A stretch of DNA of 64,000 nucleotides, taken from Janibacter terrae NBRC 107853 (GTDB lineage Bacteria > Actinomycetota > Actinomycetes > Actinomycetales > Dermatophilaceae). Position 1 is the first letter of the stretch. Each line of letters starts with the position of its first letter. The translations under genes were made by a program, and so were the position numbers. The stretch lies in contig NZ_BCUV01000007.1 in the NCBI RefSeq assembly GCF_001591405.1, positions 124,001 to 188,000 on the forward strand, given 5' to 3'. This document shows, piece by piece, positions 9,225-18,583 of this stretch. The notes below the pieces were generated by a model. That model did no database searches, was not told the DNA's origin, and was given only the letters and a program-made list of their open reading frames with translations.

Positions 9225-9243
9225 TAAGGATAGGCACACCAAC
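9225..9243. promoter_or_regulatory. DtxR/IdeR-like iron box
   Basis: The 19 bases immediately before the ATG at 9244 (TAAGGATAGGCACACCAAC) match the mycobacterial IdeR consensus TWAGGTWAGSCTWACCTWA at 14 of 19 positions, including AGG-N-TAGGC and ACC. Binding of Fe2+-loaded DtxR/IdeR here would cover the start codon and promoter. The downstream operon encodes a ferric-iron importer, which strengthens the call. The match is imperfect on the right half. Confidence 0.5.
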
Positions 9244-11820
9244 ATGACCCTCACAGCGACGCTCACCGAGACGGCCGCCCCGGCTCCCGAGCGCGTCCGG
9301 GGCCGGTCGGCGGTTCCCTTCGTCCACCCCGGGTCGACCCGTCCGGCGCTGCTCGACGGCGACCGGGTGCTGACGCACGCCGACCTCGCCGCGCGCGTCC
9401 AGGCGCTCGCCGACCGGCTGCCCGACGTCGCCACCGGTCGGCGCCTCGTCCACCTCCACCCGACCCGCGACGTGCCGGGCGTCGTCGCCCACCTGGCGGT
9501 GCTCGCGGCCGGCCACGTCGCACTCGTCACCGGCCCGGGCGGGGAGTCGGTGACCGAGCGGTTCGCCCCGGACGTGCGGCTCGTCGGCGAGCGCGTCGAG
9601 GCCCTCTCGACCGAGCCCCAGCACCTGCTGCACCCCGACCTCGCGCTGCTGCTGTCGACCTCCGGCAGCACCGGCAGCCCCAAGCTCGTGCGCCTCTCGC
9701 ACGACAACCTCACGAGCAACGCGGCCGCGATCGCCGAGGGCCTCGCCCTGCAGGCGGGCGACCGCGCGATCACCTCGCTCCCCCTGCACTACTGCTACGG
9801 CCTGTCGGTCCTGCACAGCACGCTGCTCGCCGGCGGCAGCCTCGTCGTCACCGAGCGCTCCGTGACGGACGACGAGTTCTGGCGGCTGCAGGCCGAGCAC
9901 GGCGTCAGCGTCCTCGCGGGGGTGCCGCACACCTTCGACCTCGTCGACGCGCGCCTGCGCGCCGGGACGCCCGCGCTGCGTCTCGTCACCCAGGCCGGCG
10001 GTGCGCTGGGCGCCGAGCGGGTGCGCGAGCTCGCGACGCTCGGTCGCCGGCAGGGCTGGGAGCTCGCGGTCATGTACGGCCAGACCGAGGCGACCGCGCG
10101 CATGGCGATCCAGCGCGGCGCCGAGGTCCTCGAGCACCCCGACGCCGTCGGGCGGGCGATCGCCGGGTCGGACTTCCGTCTCGACCGCGACGTCCCCGGC
10201 GGCGGACCGGACGTCGGCGAGCTCGTCTTCACCGGGCCCGGCGTCATGCTCGGCTATGCCGAGCACCCCGACGAGCTCGCCCTCGGCCGCATGGTCGCGG
10301 AGCTGCGCACCGGCGACCTCGGCCGGCTCGACGGCGGTCGCGTGCGGGTCATCGGGCGCCGCGACGAGATCGCCAAGGTCCTCGGGCTGCGCATCGACCT
10401 CGGACGGGTCGCCGCCGCCCTCGCCGACGCCGGCCACGAGGTGGTCGTCACCGCCGACGCCCGCCACCTGCTCGTCACCCTGGTCACGGACGAAGGGGGC
10501 GCCCCGGACCTCGTCCGCTCCGTCCGCGAGACCGCGGTCCGGGCCGCCGGCCTGGCCCCCGGGGCCGTCGTCGTCGACACAGTGAGCGACCTGCCCCGCC
10601 TCCCCAACGGCAAGACCGACCGGGCCGCCTGCCGCGAGCGCGCGCTCGCGGCGACGGGAGGCGAGGCCGTGCCGACGGGTGACCTCCTCGCCGCCACCGT
10701 GGCCGTGGTCGCGAGCGCCCTGCGGCGCGACGAGGTCGACCCGGACCGCTCCTTCGCCGACCTCGGCGGCGACTCCTACAGCCTCGTGCAGACGTCGGTG
10801 GCGCTCGAGCGGGTCCTCGGCCCCCTCCCCGACGGCTGGCACCGGGTCCCCCTTCGTGCTCTCGCGGCGCAGGCGCGCACCCCCGGCGACATCGTGCGCT
10901 GGGCGGAGACCCCGGTCGTGCTGCGCGCGGTCGCCGCCCTCGCGATCTGCGCCAGCCACCTCGGGATCGTCGCCGTCCCCGGCGGCGCGCACACGCTCCT
11001 CGCGCTCGCCGGCTGGTCGCTCACCCGGTTCACCCTCGACGACCCCCGACCCGCCGAGCGGCGCCGCCGCGGGCTGCGCTCGATCGCCACCTTCGCGGTG
11101 CCGTCGATGGCCGTCGCGCTCTTCGGGCTGGCCACCGCCTCCGGCTACGGCTGGGAGAACGTGCTGCTCGTCAACTGGCTCGTCGGCGAGGTCGAGTGGG
11201 GTGCGCGGATCAACCTGTGGTTCATCGAGGCCCTGCTCGCCTGCACCGTCCTCGCGCTCGCGCTCGTCGCCGTGCCCGGGCTCGGCCGCCTCCACGTGCG
11301 CCACCCGTGGGCGTGGAGCATGGCCCTCGCGGCGATCGCCCTGGTCCCCCGATGGATCCTCGTCCCGGAGTCGACCGGCGCGACGCGCGGCCTGCCCGGG
11401 TCCGTCCTGTGGCTCTTCGCCCTCGGCATGGCCCTCGGCGCGGCCCGCACCCACCGCCAGCGGCTGGCGACCCTGGCGCTCACCGCGGTCGGGATGTGGG
11501 ACTTCTTCGTCGAGCCCAGCCGCGGCCTCACGGTGCTCGTCGCGATCGTCGTCCTCGCCCTCGTCCCGCGCGTCCCGCTGCCGCGACCGCTCGTGCTGCC
11601 CCTCGGGCTCGTCGCCGCCGCGTCGCTGCACATCTACCTGGTCCAGTGGCAGGTCTTCCGGGTCGTCGACGACCCGTGGGCCGCCCTCATCGCCTCCCTC
11701 GCGCTGGGAGTCGCCTTGTGGTGGCTCCTGCAGCGCCCGACCCTCGCCCTGGCCGACCTGGCCACCCGGCACCGACGTCCCACCCCCGCCCCGACCGGCC
11801 CCCGGGCCGGGACCGCCTGA
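9244..11820 (+). CDS. Adenylation - carrier - integral-membrane acyltransferase-like fusion protein
   Basis: An 858-residue three-part protein. Residues 1-465 are an ANL adenylate-forming domain: P-loop STSGSTGSPK 138-147, YGQTEA 278-283, TGDLGRLDGG 356-365, hinge RRDEIAK 372-378, C-terminal catalytic lysine in LPNGK (Lys457). Residues about 480-550 are a carrier domain with the phosphopantetheine serine in DLGGDSYS (Ser511). Residues about 557-840 hold around nine or ten membrane helices resembling acyltransferase-3 proteins and ending LHIYLVQWQVF. The protein can plausibly activate an acid, load it on its own carrier and transfer it at or across the membrane. Substrate and acceptor are unknown. 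It heads an operon with FbpABC-like genes and diverges from a matching phosphopantetheinyl transferase. Confidence 0.85.
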   Translation: MTLTATLTETAAPAPERVRGRSAVPFVHPGSTRPALLDGDRVLTHADLAARVQALADRLPDVATGRRLVHLHPTRDVPGVVAHLAVLAAGHVALVTGPGGESVTERFAPDVRLVGERVEALSTEPQHLLHPDLALLLSTSGSTGSPKLVRLSHDNLTSNAAAIAEGLALQAGDRAITSLPLHYCYGLSVLHSTLLAGGSLVVTERSVTDDEFWRLQAEHGVSVLAGVPHTFDLVDARLRAGTPALRLVTQAGGALGAERVRELATLGRRQGWELAVMYGQTEATARMAIQRGAEVLEHPDAVGRAIAGSDFRLDRDVPGGGPDVGELVFTGPGVMLGYAEHPDELALGRMVAELRTGDLGRLDGGRVRVIGRRDEIAKVLGLRIDLGRVAAALADAGHEVVVTADARHLLVTLVTDEGGAPDLVRSVRETAVRAAGLAPGAVVVDTVSDLPRLPNGKTDRAACRERALAATGGEAVPTGDLLAATVAVVASALRRDEVDPDRSFADLGGDSYSLVQTSVALERVLGPLPDGWHRVPLRALAAQARTPGDIVRWAETPVVLRAVAALAICASHLGIVAVPGGAHTLLALAGWSLTRFTLDDPRPAERRRRGLRSIATFAVPSMAVALFGLATASGYGWENVLLVNWLVGEVEWGARINLWFIEALLACTVLALALVAVPGLGRLHVRHPWAWSMALAAIALVPRWILVPESTGATRGLPGSVLWLFALGMALGAARTHRQRLATLALTAVGMWDFFVEPSRGLTVLVAIVVLALVPRVPLPRPLVLPLGLVAAASLHIYLVQWQVFRVVDDPWAALIASLALGVALWWLLQRPTLALADLATRHRRPTPAPTGPRAGTA

Positions 11821-11838
11821 TCGATCGGAGACCCCTCG

Positions 11839-12861
11839 ATGATGACCCGACGCACCCTCATGGTGAGCGCCCTCGGCGCGTCCGTCCTCGCCCTCGCCGC
11901 CTGCGGCGGCGCGGACGGCCCGGCGACCGACCCGGACGCGCTGCAGATCTACTCCAGCCAGCACGACAACCTCACCAAGGCGTGGGCGGACGGCTTCACG
12001 CAGAAGACCGGCATCAAGACCCAGGTCCGCCCCGGCAAGGACTCCTCGATGGGCCACCAGATCGTGCGAGAGGGCGCGAAGTCCCCCGCCGACGTCTTCC
12101 TCACCGAGAACAGCCCCGCGATGACCCTCGTGGAGGACAGCAAGCTGCTCGCCCCGATCGACGCCAAGACCCTGGAGCAGGTCCCGGAGAACCGGCGCCC
12201 CTCGAGCGGCGACTGGACCAGTGTCGCCGCCCGCTCCACGGTCCTCGTCTACAACCCGGACAAGGTCTCGGAGAAGGACCTGCCGGCCTCCCTCATGGAC
12301 CTGCAGGACCCGAGGTACAAGGACCAGTGGGGCGCGGGCGCCACCGGCGCCGACTTCCAGGCCATCGTCGCCGGGATGCTCGCCGACCAGGGCGAGGACA
12401 AGACGAAGAGCTGGCTCGAGGGCATGAAGACCAATGCCCGGATCTACGAGAACAACATCGCGACGATGAAGGCGGTCAACGCCGGCGAGGTCCCGATGGG
12501 CGTCATCTACCACTACTACTGGTACCGCGACCAGGCCGAGACCAAGGAGGGCACGGCCAACACCAAGCTGCACTACTTCAAGCACGAGGACCCGGGCGCC
12601 TTCGTCAGCCTGTCCGCGGCCGGCGTGCTCAAGGGCGCCAAGCACCCCGACGAGGCGCAGCAGTTCGTCGACTACATTCTCTCGGACGAGGGCCAGCGGG
12701 TCCTCGAGACGAGCGGGTCCAAGGAGTACGCCGTCGCCGAGGGCGCCGACTCCGACCCCGACCTGCCCACGCTCGAGTCGCTCCAGGCACCCGCCGTCGA
12801 CCCCTTCGACCTCGACTCCGAAAAGGTGACCCAGCTGATGACCGATGCCGGCCTCCTCTAG
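11839..12861 (+). CDS. Ferric-iron ABC transporter substrate-binding lipoprotein (FbpA/FutA-like)
   Basis: A 340-residue extracellular binding protein. The N-terminus is a lipoprotein signal with lipobox LAAC (Cys22). The body is a class II periplasmic-binding fold with family phrases QIYSSQHDNLTKAWADGFTQKTGIK and DVFLTEN. The tyrosine cluster YHYYWYRDQ (Tyr224, 226, 227) matches the position where FbpA-type proteins coordinate Fe3+ with paired tyrosines. It follows the fusion protein by 18 bases and precedes the permease, which it overlaps by 17 bases. The ligand could be free Fe3+ or a ferric chelate; the sequence does not decide this. Confidence 0.87.
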   Translation: MMTRRTLMVSALGASVLALAACGGADGPATDPDALQIYSSQHDNLTKAWADGFTQKTGIKTQVRPGKDSSMGHQIVREGAKSPADVFLTENSPAMTLVEDSKLLAPIDAKTLEQVPENRRPSSGDWTSVAARSTVLVYNPDKVSEKDLPASLMDLQDPRYKDQWGAGATGADFQAIVAGMLADQGEDKTKSWLEGMKTNARIYENNIATMKAVNAGEVPMGVIYHYYWYRDQAETKEGTANTKLHYFKHEDPGAFVSLSAAGVLKGAKHPDEAQQFVDYILSDEGQRVLETSGSKEYAVAEGADSDPDLPTLESLQAPAVDPFDLDSEKVTQLMTDAGLL

Positions 12862-14374
12862 GCACCCGATGATGGCCGCGGCGATCATCGTCGCGGCCAT
12901 CACCCTGCTCCCGATCGCCGTCGTCGCCGTCGACGGTCTCGGGAGCTCGCCCGCGGGCGCCATCGACTACCTGCTGCGGCCCCGCACGGCCGAGCTGCTC
13001 AGCAACACCCTCCTGCTCGTCCTGGTCACCGTCCCCGCGTGCATCCTCATCGGGGTCGGGGCCGCATGGCTCGTCGAGCGGACCGACCTCCCCTTCGCCG
13101 GGGTGTGGCGGGTCCTGCTCGGCGCCCCGCTCGCCGTGCCTGCCTTCGTCGCCGCGTACGCCTGGGTCTCCTTCCGCCCCGGGCTCGACGGGCTCGCGGG
13201 GGCCGCCCTGGTGACGACCGCCGCGTACTTCCCCTTCGTCTACCTGCCCGTCGCCGCGATCCTGCGCGACCTCGACGCCGCGCCCGAGGAGGACGCCCGC
13301 GCGCTCGGCGCGAGCCCGCTGGCCGCCTGGCGACGCACCGTCCTGCCGCGGCTGCGCCCGGCCATCAGCGGTGGCGGCCTCCTCGTCGGGCTGCACCTCC
13401 TCGCGGAGTTCGGCGTGCTCGAGATGATGCGCTACCCGACCTTCACCACCGCGATCCTCGTCCAGTACCAGGTGAGCTTCAGCAGCAACCAGGGCAGCCT
13501 GCTCGCGCTCGTCCTCGCCCTGCTGTGCGTCACCGTGCTCACCCTCGAGCACCTCGTGCGCGGCTCCGCCCGCACCTCGCGCGTCGGGCGCGGAGTGCAC
13601 CGTCGCGGCACCCAGGTGCGCCTCGGACGCTGGGCGCCGCTGGTCTGCGTCGTCCTCGCCGGGCTCGTCCTGGTCGCCCTCGTCGTGCCGGTCACTCTCG
13701 TCGGCAGGTGGCTGCTCGCCCACCTCGCGGCACCCGCCGACGACCTCGGCATCCGGCCCTCGCTCCTGCTCACCACCGGCTCGACGATCTCCCTCGCGCT
13801 CGCCGCCGCGGTGCTCACGACGGTCATGGCCCTGCCCGGCGCGTGGCTGCTGAGCCGCCGCCGCTCCGGCTGGACACTCGTCCTCGAGCGGGTCACCTAC
13901 GTCGCCAGCTCCCTCCCGGGCGTCGTCATCGCCCTGGCCCTGATCACCGTGTCGGTGAGCTACGTGCCGGGGATCTACCAGAGCCCGCTGCTCCTCGTCC
14001 TCGGCTACACGATCCTGTTCATCCCGCGCGCGATGGTCTCGCTGCGCGCGGGCCTGGCCGCCGCGCCGCCGGAGCTCGGCGAGGCCGCCCGCTCGCTCGG
14101 CTGCAGCCCCGCGGCGGCCTTCCGCCGCGTCGTGCTGCCACTCATCCTGCCGTCCGTCCTCACCGGCGCCGCGCTCGTCGCCATCGCGACCGCCACCGAG
14201 CTCACCGCGACGCTGCTGCTGTCACCGACCGGCACCTCGACCCTCGCCACCGCCTTCTGGGCCGCGAGCGACGAGTTCGACTACGCCGGGGCGGCCCCCT
14301 TCGCAGCGATGATGATCCTGCTGTCCGCCCCCCTGACCATCCTGATGCTCCGACAGAGTGGGATCGAAGAATGA
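12845..14374 (+). CDS. Ferric-iron ABC transporter permease (FbpB-like, duplicated permease domain)
   Basis: A 509-residue integral membrane protein with about 12 helices made of two homologous ABC-permease halves. Each has an EAA-type loop (EDARALGASPLAAWRRTVLPRLRPA in the first half, ELGEAARSLGCSPAAAFRRVVLPLILP in the second). That double structure is typical of FbpB/AfuB ferric permeases. The ATG at 12845 lies inside the end of the binding-protein gene; ATGs at 12869 and 12872 are alternatives. Its stop overlaps the start of the ATPase gene (ATGA), indicating translational coupling. Confidence 0.87.
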   Translation: MPASSRHPMMAAAIIVAAITLLPIAVVAVDGLGSSPAGAIDYLLRPRTAELLSNTLLLVLVTVPACILIGVGAAWLVERTDLPFAGVWRVLLGAPLAVPAFVAAYAWVSFRPGLDGLAGAALVTTAAYFPFVYLPVAAILRDLDAAPEEDARALGASPLAAWRRTVLPRLRPAISGGGLLVGLHLLAEFGVLEMMRYPTFTTAILVQYQVSFSSNQGSLLALVLALLCVTVLTLEHLVRGSARTSRVGRGVHRRGTQVRLGRWAPLVCVVLAGLVLVALVVPVTLVGRWLLAHLAAPADDLGIRPSLLLTTGSTISLALAAAVLTTVMALPGAWLLSRRRSGWTLVLERVTYVASSLPGVVIALALITVSVSYVPGIYQSPLLLVLGYTILFIPRAMVSLRAGLAAAPPELGEAARSLGCSPAAAFRRVVLPLILPSVLTGAALVAIATATELTATLLLSPTGTSTLATAFWAASDEFDYAGAAPFAAMMILLSAPLTILMLRQSGIEE

Positions 14375-15405
14375 GCACCGTCGACATCGCCGGCATCACC
14401 GTCGGGTACGGCTCCGAGCCGATCCTGCACGGGGTCGACCTCACCGTGCCGACCGGCACGACCACCGCCGTCCTCGGCGCCTCCGGCGGCGGCAAGACGA
14501 CGCTGCTGCGCGTCATCGCCGGCTTCCTCACCCCGGACGCGGGCACCGTGCGCATCGGCGACCGGGTCGTCCACGGCCAGGGTCGCTCGGTGCCGCCCGA
14601 GCGCCGCGGCATCGGCTACGTGCGCCAGGACGGCGGGCTCTTCCCACACCTCGACGTCGCCGGCAACATCACCTTCGGCATGGACCGACCGGCCCGGCGA
14701 CGCGGCGACCGCGTCGAGGAGCTGCTCGAGCTCGTCGGACTGCCCGCGAGCACCGCGACCCGTCGCCCCGACCAGCTCTCCGGTGGCCAGCAGCAGCGCG
14801 TGGCGCTCGCCCGGGCCCTGGCCCTGTCCCCGGCCGTCGTCCTGCTCGACGAGCCCTTCTCCTCGCTCGACACGGCACTGCGCGCCAGCACGCGCGAGGC
14901 GGTGGCCACCGCGCTCGCCGAGACCTCGGCGACCACGATCCTCGTGACGCACGACCAGCAGGAGGCGCTGTCCTTCGCCGACCGGGTCGCGATCATGCGC
15001 GACGGACGGTTCAGCCAGATCGGGACGCCTCGAGAGGTGTACGAGGCGCCCGTCGACGCCCGTGAGGCCGGCTTCCTCGGCGACGTCATGCGCCTGCCGG
15101 GCCACCCGGGCACCGGTGGTGTCACGTGCGCCCTCGGCGTCGTCACCGCGCGGGGCGAGGTCCCGGCTGCTCCCGAGGTCGACGTCGTCGTGCGGCCCGA
15201 GGACCTCACGCTCACCGACTCCCCGCGCTGCCCGCACGGCACCGTCCAGGACATCGGCTACCACGGGGCCCACGCTCTCGTGCGGGTCGCGCTGGCCGAC
15301 GGCACGCTCGTCAGCGTGCGCGTGCCCGGCCGACGCGCCCCCGAGCCGGGCGAGCAGGTCCCGGTGAGCGTCGACGGGCCGGTGCTCGTCTACGCGCGGG
15401 ACTGA
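14371..15405 (+). CDS. Ferric-iron ABC transporter ATP-binding protein (FbpC-like)
   Basis: A 344-residue ABC ATPase. Walker [10 protein letters not shown] (36-44), signature LSGGQQQR, Walker B VVLLDEPF and a His switch in THDQQEAL are all present. A C-terminal TOBE-like regulatory domain of about 110 residues follows ([10 protein letters not shown] and [10 protein letters not shown] motifs), as in FbpC/PotA-type importers. It is the last gene of the iron block and meets the VanW gene tail-to-tail, 19 bases apart, with no visible terminator. Confidence 0.88.
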   Translation: MSTVDIAGITVGYGSEPILHGVDLTVPTGTTTAVLGASGGGKTTLLRVIAGFLTPDAGTVRIGDRVVHGQGRSVPPERRGIGYVRQDGGLFPHLDVAGNITFGMDRPARRRGDRVEELLELVGLPASTATRRPDQLSGGQQQRVALARALALSPAVVLLDEPFSSLDTALRASTREAVATALAETSATTILVTHDQQEALSFADRVAIMRDGRFSQIGTPREVYEAPVDAREAGFLGDVMRLPGHPGTGGVTCALGVVTARGEVPAAPEVDVVVRPEDLTLTDSPRCPHGTVQDIGYHGAHALVRVALADGTLVSVRVPGRRAPEPGEQVPVSVDGPVLVYARD

Positions 15406-15424
15406 CGCGGGCGAGCCGCGAGCG

Positions 15425-17173
15425 TCAGGACCTGGTGCAGGTCACGTCGTCCTGCGGGATGTAGGTCGTGGTGAAGGTCGAGGTCTTGACCGTCCTGCCG
15501 CCCTCGACGAAGCTGCGCTTGACGTCGACGGTGAACCCCGGCGCCGGCGACTGGGGCACGCAGCCCTTGCTGTCGTCGGTGATCTTCTTCGGTGGGGTGA
15601 TGTTGCGACGGGCGCTCTTGTCGGCCTTGACCTCGTCGTAGGGCTTGCGTCCGTGGAAGGTCACCGTCACCTCGTCCCCGTTGACCTGCGCCGTGATGAG
15701 GATGCCCGCGCCCGTGTCGTTGGTGAAGCGGTTGTCGACGTCCGGCCAGGAGATCGTCGCCTCGCGACCCTCGGGGTAGCGCGAGATGTAGAAGGAGTGC
15801 GGGTGGAACTCCTCGATCCGCGCGCCCGAGAAGAAGACCGCGTTGAAGAGCGTCGTGGACAGCTGCGAGATGCCGCCGCCGTAGTCGTTGGTCAGCCGCC
15901 CGGCGTTGATGACGCCCGCCTTCTGGTAGCCCCTGCCGGGCGTGCGCTCACCGAGCCGCTGATTCATCGAGAAGGTCTCGCCGGGTGCGACGTAGGCGCC
16001 GTTGAGCCGGCGGGCGGCGATCTTGATGTTGCTGGTGCGCACGGGGTTGTCGGGCAGGTACGTGGTGAAGGTGGAGATCTGCTCCTTCGGGAGCGTCTTC
16101 TTGGCCTCGGCGGTCGTGAGCTCGGGCTCGGACTCCTGCGAGTCGACCGTGACCGCGCGCTGGTCGCCGGACTTCGTCATCGCCCCGGCGACCTTCGCAC
16201 CCAGGCCGTCCTCGCGCAGGGCCAGGCCGGTGCGCGAGGGGGTGACCGCGAACTGCGAGCCGCCGCGGTGCACGACTCCCGCGTCGACGGCCTCGCGGAA
16301 GTGCCCGGAGGCCGAGCCGGCGGCGAGCGTGCTCTCGGCGACCTTCTTCTCGTCCACGCTCGCGGAGAGCGTGCCGTCGGTGTCCTTGATCGAGACCGCG
16401 GCGGCGAGCGACTCGGCCGGGACGCCGAAGGAGATGTCCTTGTCGGCGCCCTTGCCCTGCGGGTCGGTCGTGCGCACGGTCACCGGGCCGGAGACGAGCG
16501 GGGCGAGGTCGTCCTCGGCGAACCGGTCGATCTCGTCCTGGGAGAGCTCAGGCGCCGGCGCGCTCGTCGGCGCCTCGTGGGTGCGGGTCCGCGGCCAGCC
16601 GTCGGCGATCGCCTGCACGAGCTCCTCGCGCCGGACGGTCAGGCCGGGCCTGGAAGCGGTCTTGACGATCTTCGTGCCCTGGAGGCGCACCCTGCCCTCG
16701 ACCGGCTTCTTGTCCAGGGCCTTGGTCTTGTCCTCGACGGCCGCGGAGAGCGCGTCCTCGTCGACCTCGACCTCGACCTCACGCTCGATGCCGCCGCGCA
16801 CGTGGGCGAGCAGGTCGGCAGGGTTGAGGCTGAACCCGGTGAGCCCGGCGACGGACCCCTCGTAGTCGTAGGACAGGCCCGAGTCCGCGGGCGCGAGCTC
16901 GACCTCGGTCCCCGCGACGTCGACGACGACCGGCTCGGCCTCCTCGTCGGCCAGCTCGGCCTCGAGGGTCTGCTGCGCCTCGCTCGGGGTCCGGCCGCCG
17001 ATGGCGACCCCGCCGACGCGGGTGTCGGCCGGAACCTTGTCGCCGAGGTACAGCGCCGCCGCCGCGTACAGCGCGGCGATGACGACGAGCACGAAGGCGC
17101 CGGCGAGCAGCCCACGGCCCCGCCCGGGACGGTCGAGCACGTCCTCGTCCGTCCAGTTCGCGTCCTGCGTCAT
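15425..17173 (-). CDS. VanW family protein, membrane-anchored
   Basis: A 582-residue protein with a short cytoplasmic N-terminus, one transmembrane segment (about residues 22-46), repeated peptidoglycan-binding-like domains (GGVAIGGRTPSEAQQTLEAEL motif), and a C-terminal VanW domain (GYQKAGVINAGR, DYGGGISQLSTTLFNA, IEEFHPHSFYISRYPEG). VanW proteins are named after a gene in vancomycin-resistance clusters, but most chromosomal copies such as this have no proven role; cell-wall association is likely. It starts 4 bases after the flavin reductase stop and is the last gene of the typA-led operon. Confidence 0.85.
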   Translation of the reverse strand: MTQDANWTDEDVLDRPGRGRGLLAGAFVLVVIAALYAAAALYLGDKVPADTRVGGVAIGGRTPSEAQQTLEAELADEEAEPVVVDVAGTEVELAPADSGLSYDYEGSVAGLTGFSLNPADLLAHVRGGIEREVEVEVDEDALSAAVEDKTKALDKKPVEGRVRLQGTKIVKTASRPGLTVRREELVQAIADGWPRTRTHEAPTSAPAPELSQDEIDRFAEDDLAPLVSGPVTVRTTDPQGKGADKDISFGVPAESLAAAVSIKDTDGTLSASVDEKKVAESTLAAGSASGHFREAVDAGVVHRGGSQFAVTPSRTGLALREDGLGAKVAGAMTKSGDQRAVTVDSQESEPELTTAEAKKTLPKEQISTFTTYLPDNPVRTSNIKIAARRLNGAYVAPGETFSMNQRLGERTPGRGYQKAGVINAGRLTNDYGGGISQLSTTLFNAVFFSGARIEEFHPHSFYISRYPEGREATISWPDVDNRFTNDTGAGILITAQVNGDEVTVTFHGRKPYDEVKADKSARRNITPPKKITDDSKGCVPQSPAPGFTVDVKRSFVEGGRTVKTSTFTTTYIPQDDVTCTRS

Positions 17174-17177
17174 GTGG

Positions 17178-17666
17178 TCACCTCGTGGTCGTGTAGCGGC
17201 TGCGGTAGTAGATCAGTGGGTCATCCCGGTGGGCGTCGGCGCGGCTCGCGACGACCTCCCCCACGACAATCGTGTGGTCCCCGGCGTCGTGCAGGCCGCT
17301 CGTGCGGCACTCCAGGGTGGCGAGTGCGTCGTCGACGAGCGCGACCCCGAGCTCGCCGCGGTGGTGCGGGATGCGGGTCAGCTGGCCGTGGAGCGGCCGC
17401 CCGCCGGTGCTCAGCCAGCTCGCGGCCGGTCGCCCGTCGCGCGGCATGATCGACACGCCCCAGATCCCGGCCTCGGTCACGGCCTCGTGCCAGCCGGTGT
17501 CCTTCTGGACGCAGACGAGCACGAGCGGCGGCTCGAGCGAGACGGAGGTGACGGAGTTGGCCGTCATCGCGTGGTCGTGACCGTCCTGCACGGTCGTCAC
17601 GACGGTCACCCCGGTCGCGAAGTGCGCCATCGCGTGCCGCAGGCCCGTCGGTGCCAGCCCGCTCAT
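17178..17666 (-). CDS. Flavin reductase family protein
   Basis: A 162-residue FMN-binding split-barrel protein of the flavin reductase/HpaC-like family, which reduces flavin with NAD(P)H, often for a partner monooxygenase. Typical phrases are FATGVTVVTT, MTANSVTSVSLEPPLVLVCV and HTIVVGEVV. Its ATG overlaps the mshB stop by 4 bases (ATGA), so the two are translationally coupled. No partner oxygenase lies next to it. A link to mycothiol redox metabolism is suggested only by position. Confidence 0.85.
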   Translation of the reverse strand: MSGLAPTGLRHAMAHFATGVTVVTTVQDGHDHAMTANSVTSVSLEPPLVLVCVQKDTGWHEAVTEAGIWGVSIMPRDGRPAASWLSTGGRPLHGQLTRIPHHRGELGVALVDDALATLECRTSGLHDAGDHTIVVGEVVASRADAHRDDPLIYYRSRYTTTR

Positions 17667-18583
17667 CGGCGGACCACCAGCCCCGGGCGCGCGTCGGGGT
17701 CCGCGGGCACCGGTTCGCCGGTGCGCAGGTCGAGGCGGGCGTAGCCCTCGCGCCCGGGCAGCAGCGCGGCGATGTCGTTGGACAGCGCGTAGGTGCGCGC
17801 GGGGCCGAGCGTCACCTGCGTGCGGTGGTGCCGCAGGGCGGCGACCTGCCCGGCGACGGCGTCCGCGTCGACCACCGCGTGGGTCACGACCGCGTCGTCG
17901 ACGACCGAAGGGGGGAAGTCCCCCGTCGGCTGCGTCCACCCGAGGTCGGCGAGCTGCGGGACCCCGACGAGGAGGTCGGCGAGGAGGCGACGGTCCTCCT
18001 GCGCCCACGAGCGCGGGGTGAAGGTCCCGAAGAGGGCCGGTCGCTCCCCCGCGTCCATCGTGGCGACGGCCCGTCGGGTCACCTCGTGGGTGCGGATGTG
18101 GTCCGGATGCGCGTAGCCGCCGTGCGCGTCGTAGGTGACGACGACGTCCGGGGCGACCCGGGCGATGACCTCGCCGACGGCCGCGAGGGCCTCCGCGTCG
18201 TCGGAGCGGACCCAGGCGCGCGGGTCGTCGGCGCTCGGGGTCCCGGCCATGCCGGAGTCGCGCCAGCGGGAGAGGCGACCGGCCTCCTGGTCCTCCCCGA
18301 GGACGGTGCTGCCGGCGCCGATCGCCGTCATGGCCCCACGCAGCTCGTCCCTGCGGAACTCGCCGAGCGTGTCCTCGTGGTCGGCATCCAGGTGGGCCAG
18401 CTCCGGCGGGATGATCTCGCCCTGCTCGCCGAGCGTGCAGGTGAGCACGTGGACGTCGTCGCCGACGGCGAGGTGGTGGGCGATGGCGACGCCGGTCGCG
18501 AGGGACTCGTCGTCGGGGTGCGCGTGGACGAAGAGCAGCCGCGCCGGCCGCCCGGTCACCACGACGGGCTCGGCGGCGGTCAC
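17663..18583 (-). CDS. mshB: Mycothiol biosynthesis deacetylase
   Basis: A 306-residue zinc deacetylase of the PIG-L/MshB family. It removes the acetyl group from GlcNAc-inositol during synthesis of mycothiol, the main actinobacterial thiol. The metal motif HAHPDDES is at about 20-27 and the second histidine motif is YAHPDHIRTHEV, which also fits mycothiol-conjugate amidase; MshB is preferred from the operon with typA. The start is GTG at 18583, overlapping the stop of the solute-binding protein gene by 4 bases. It is directly coupled to the flavin reductase downstream. Confidence 0.85.
   Translation of the reverse strand: MTAAEPVVVTGRPARLLFVHAHPDDESLATGVAIAHHLAVGDDVHVLTCTLGEQGEIIPPELAHLDADHEDTLGEFRRDELRGAMTAIGAGSTVLGEDQEAGRLSRWRDSGMAGTPSADDPRAWVRSDDAEALAAVGEVIARVAPDVVVTYDAHGGYAHPDHIRTHEVTRRAVATMDAGERPALFGTFTPRSWAQEDRRLLADLLVGVPQLADLGWTQPTGDFPPSVVDDAVVTHAVVDADAVAGQVAALRHHRTQVTLGPARTYALSNDIAALLPGREGYARLDLRTGEPVPADPDARPGLVVRR

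Noticed and set aside
8698-12963. A 1,421-codon open frame on the minus strand opposite the fusion protein and FbpA-like genes
   Set aside because: It is low-complexity, rich in Gly/Arg/Glu/Val, and lies antisense to clearly recognisable domains. Long antisense frames are expected at this G+C content.
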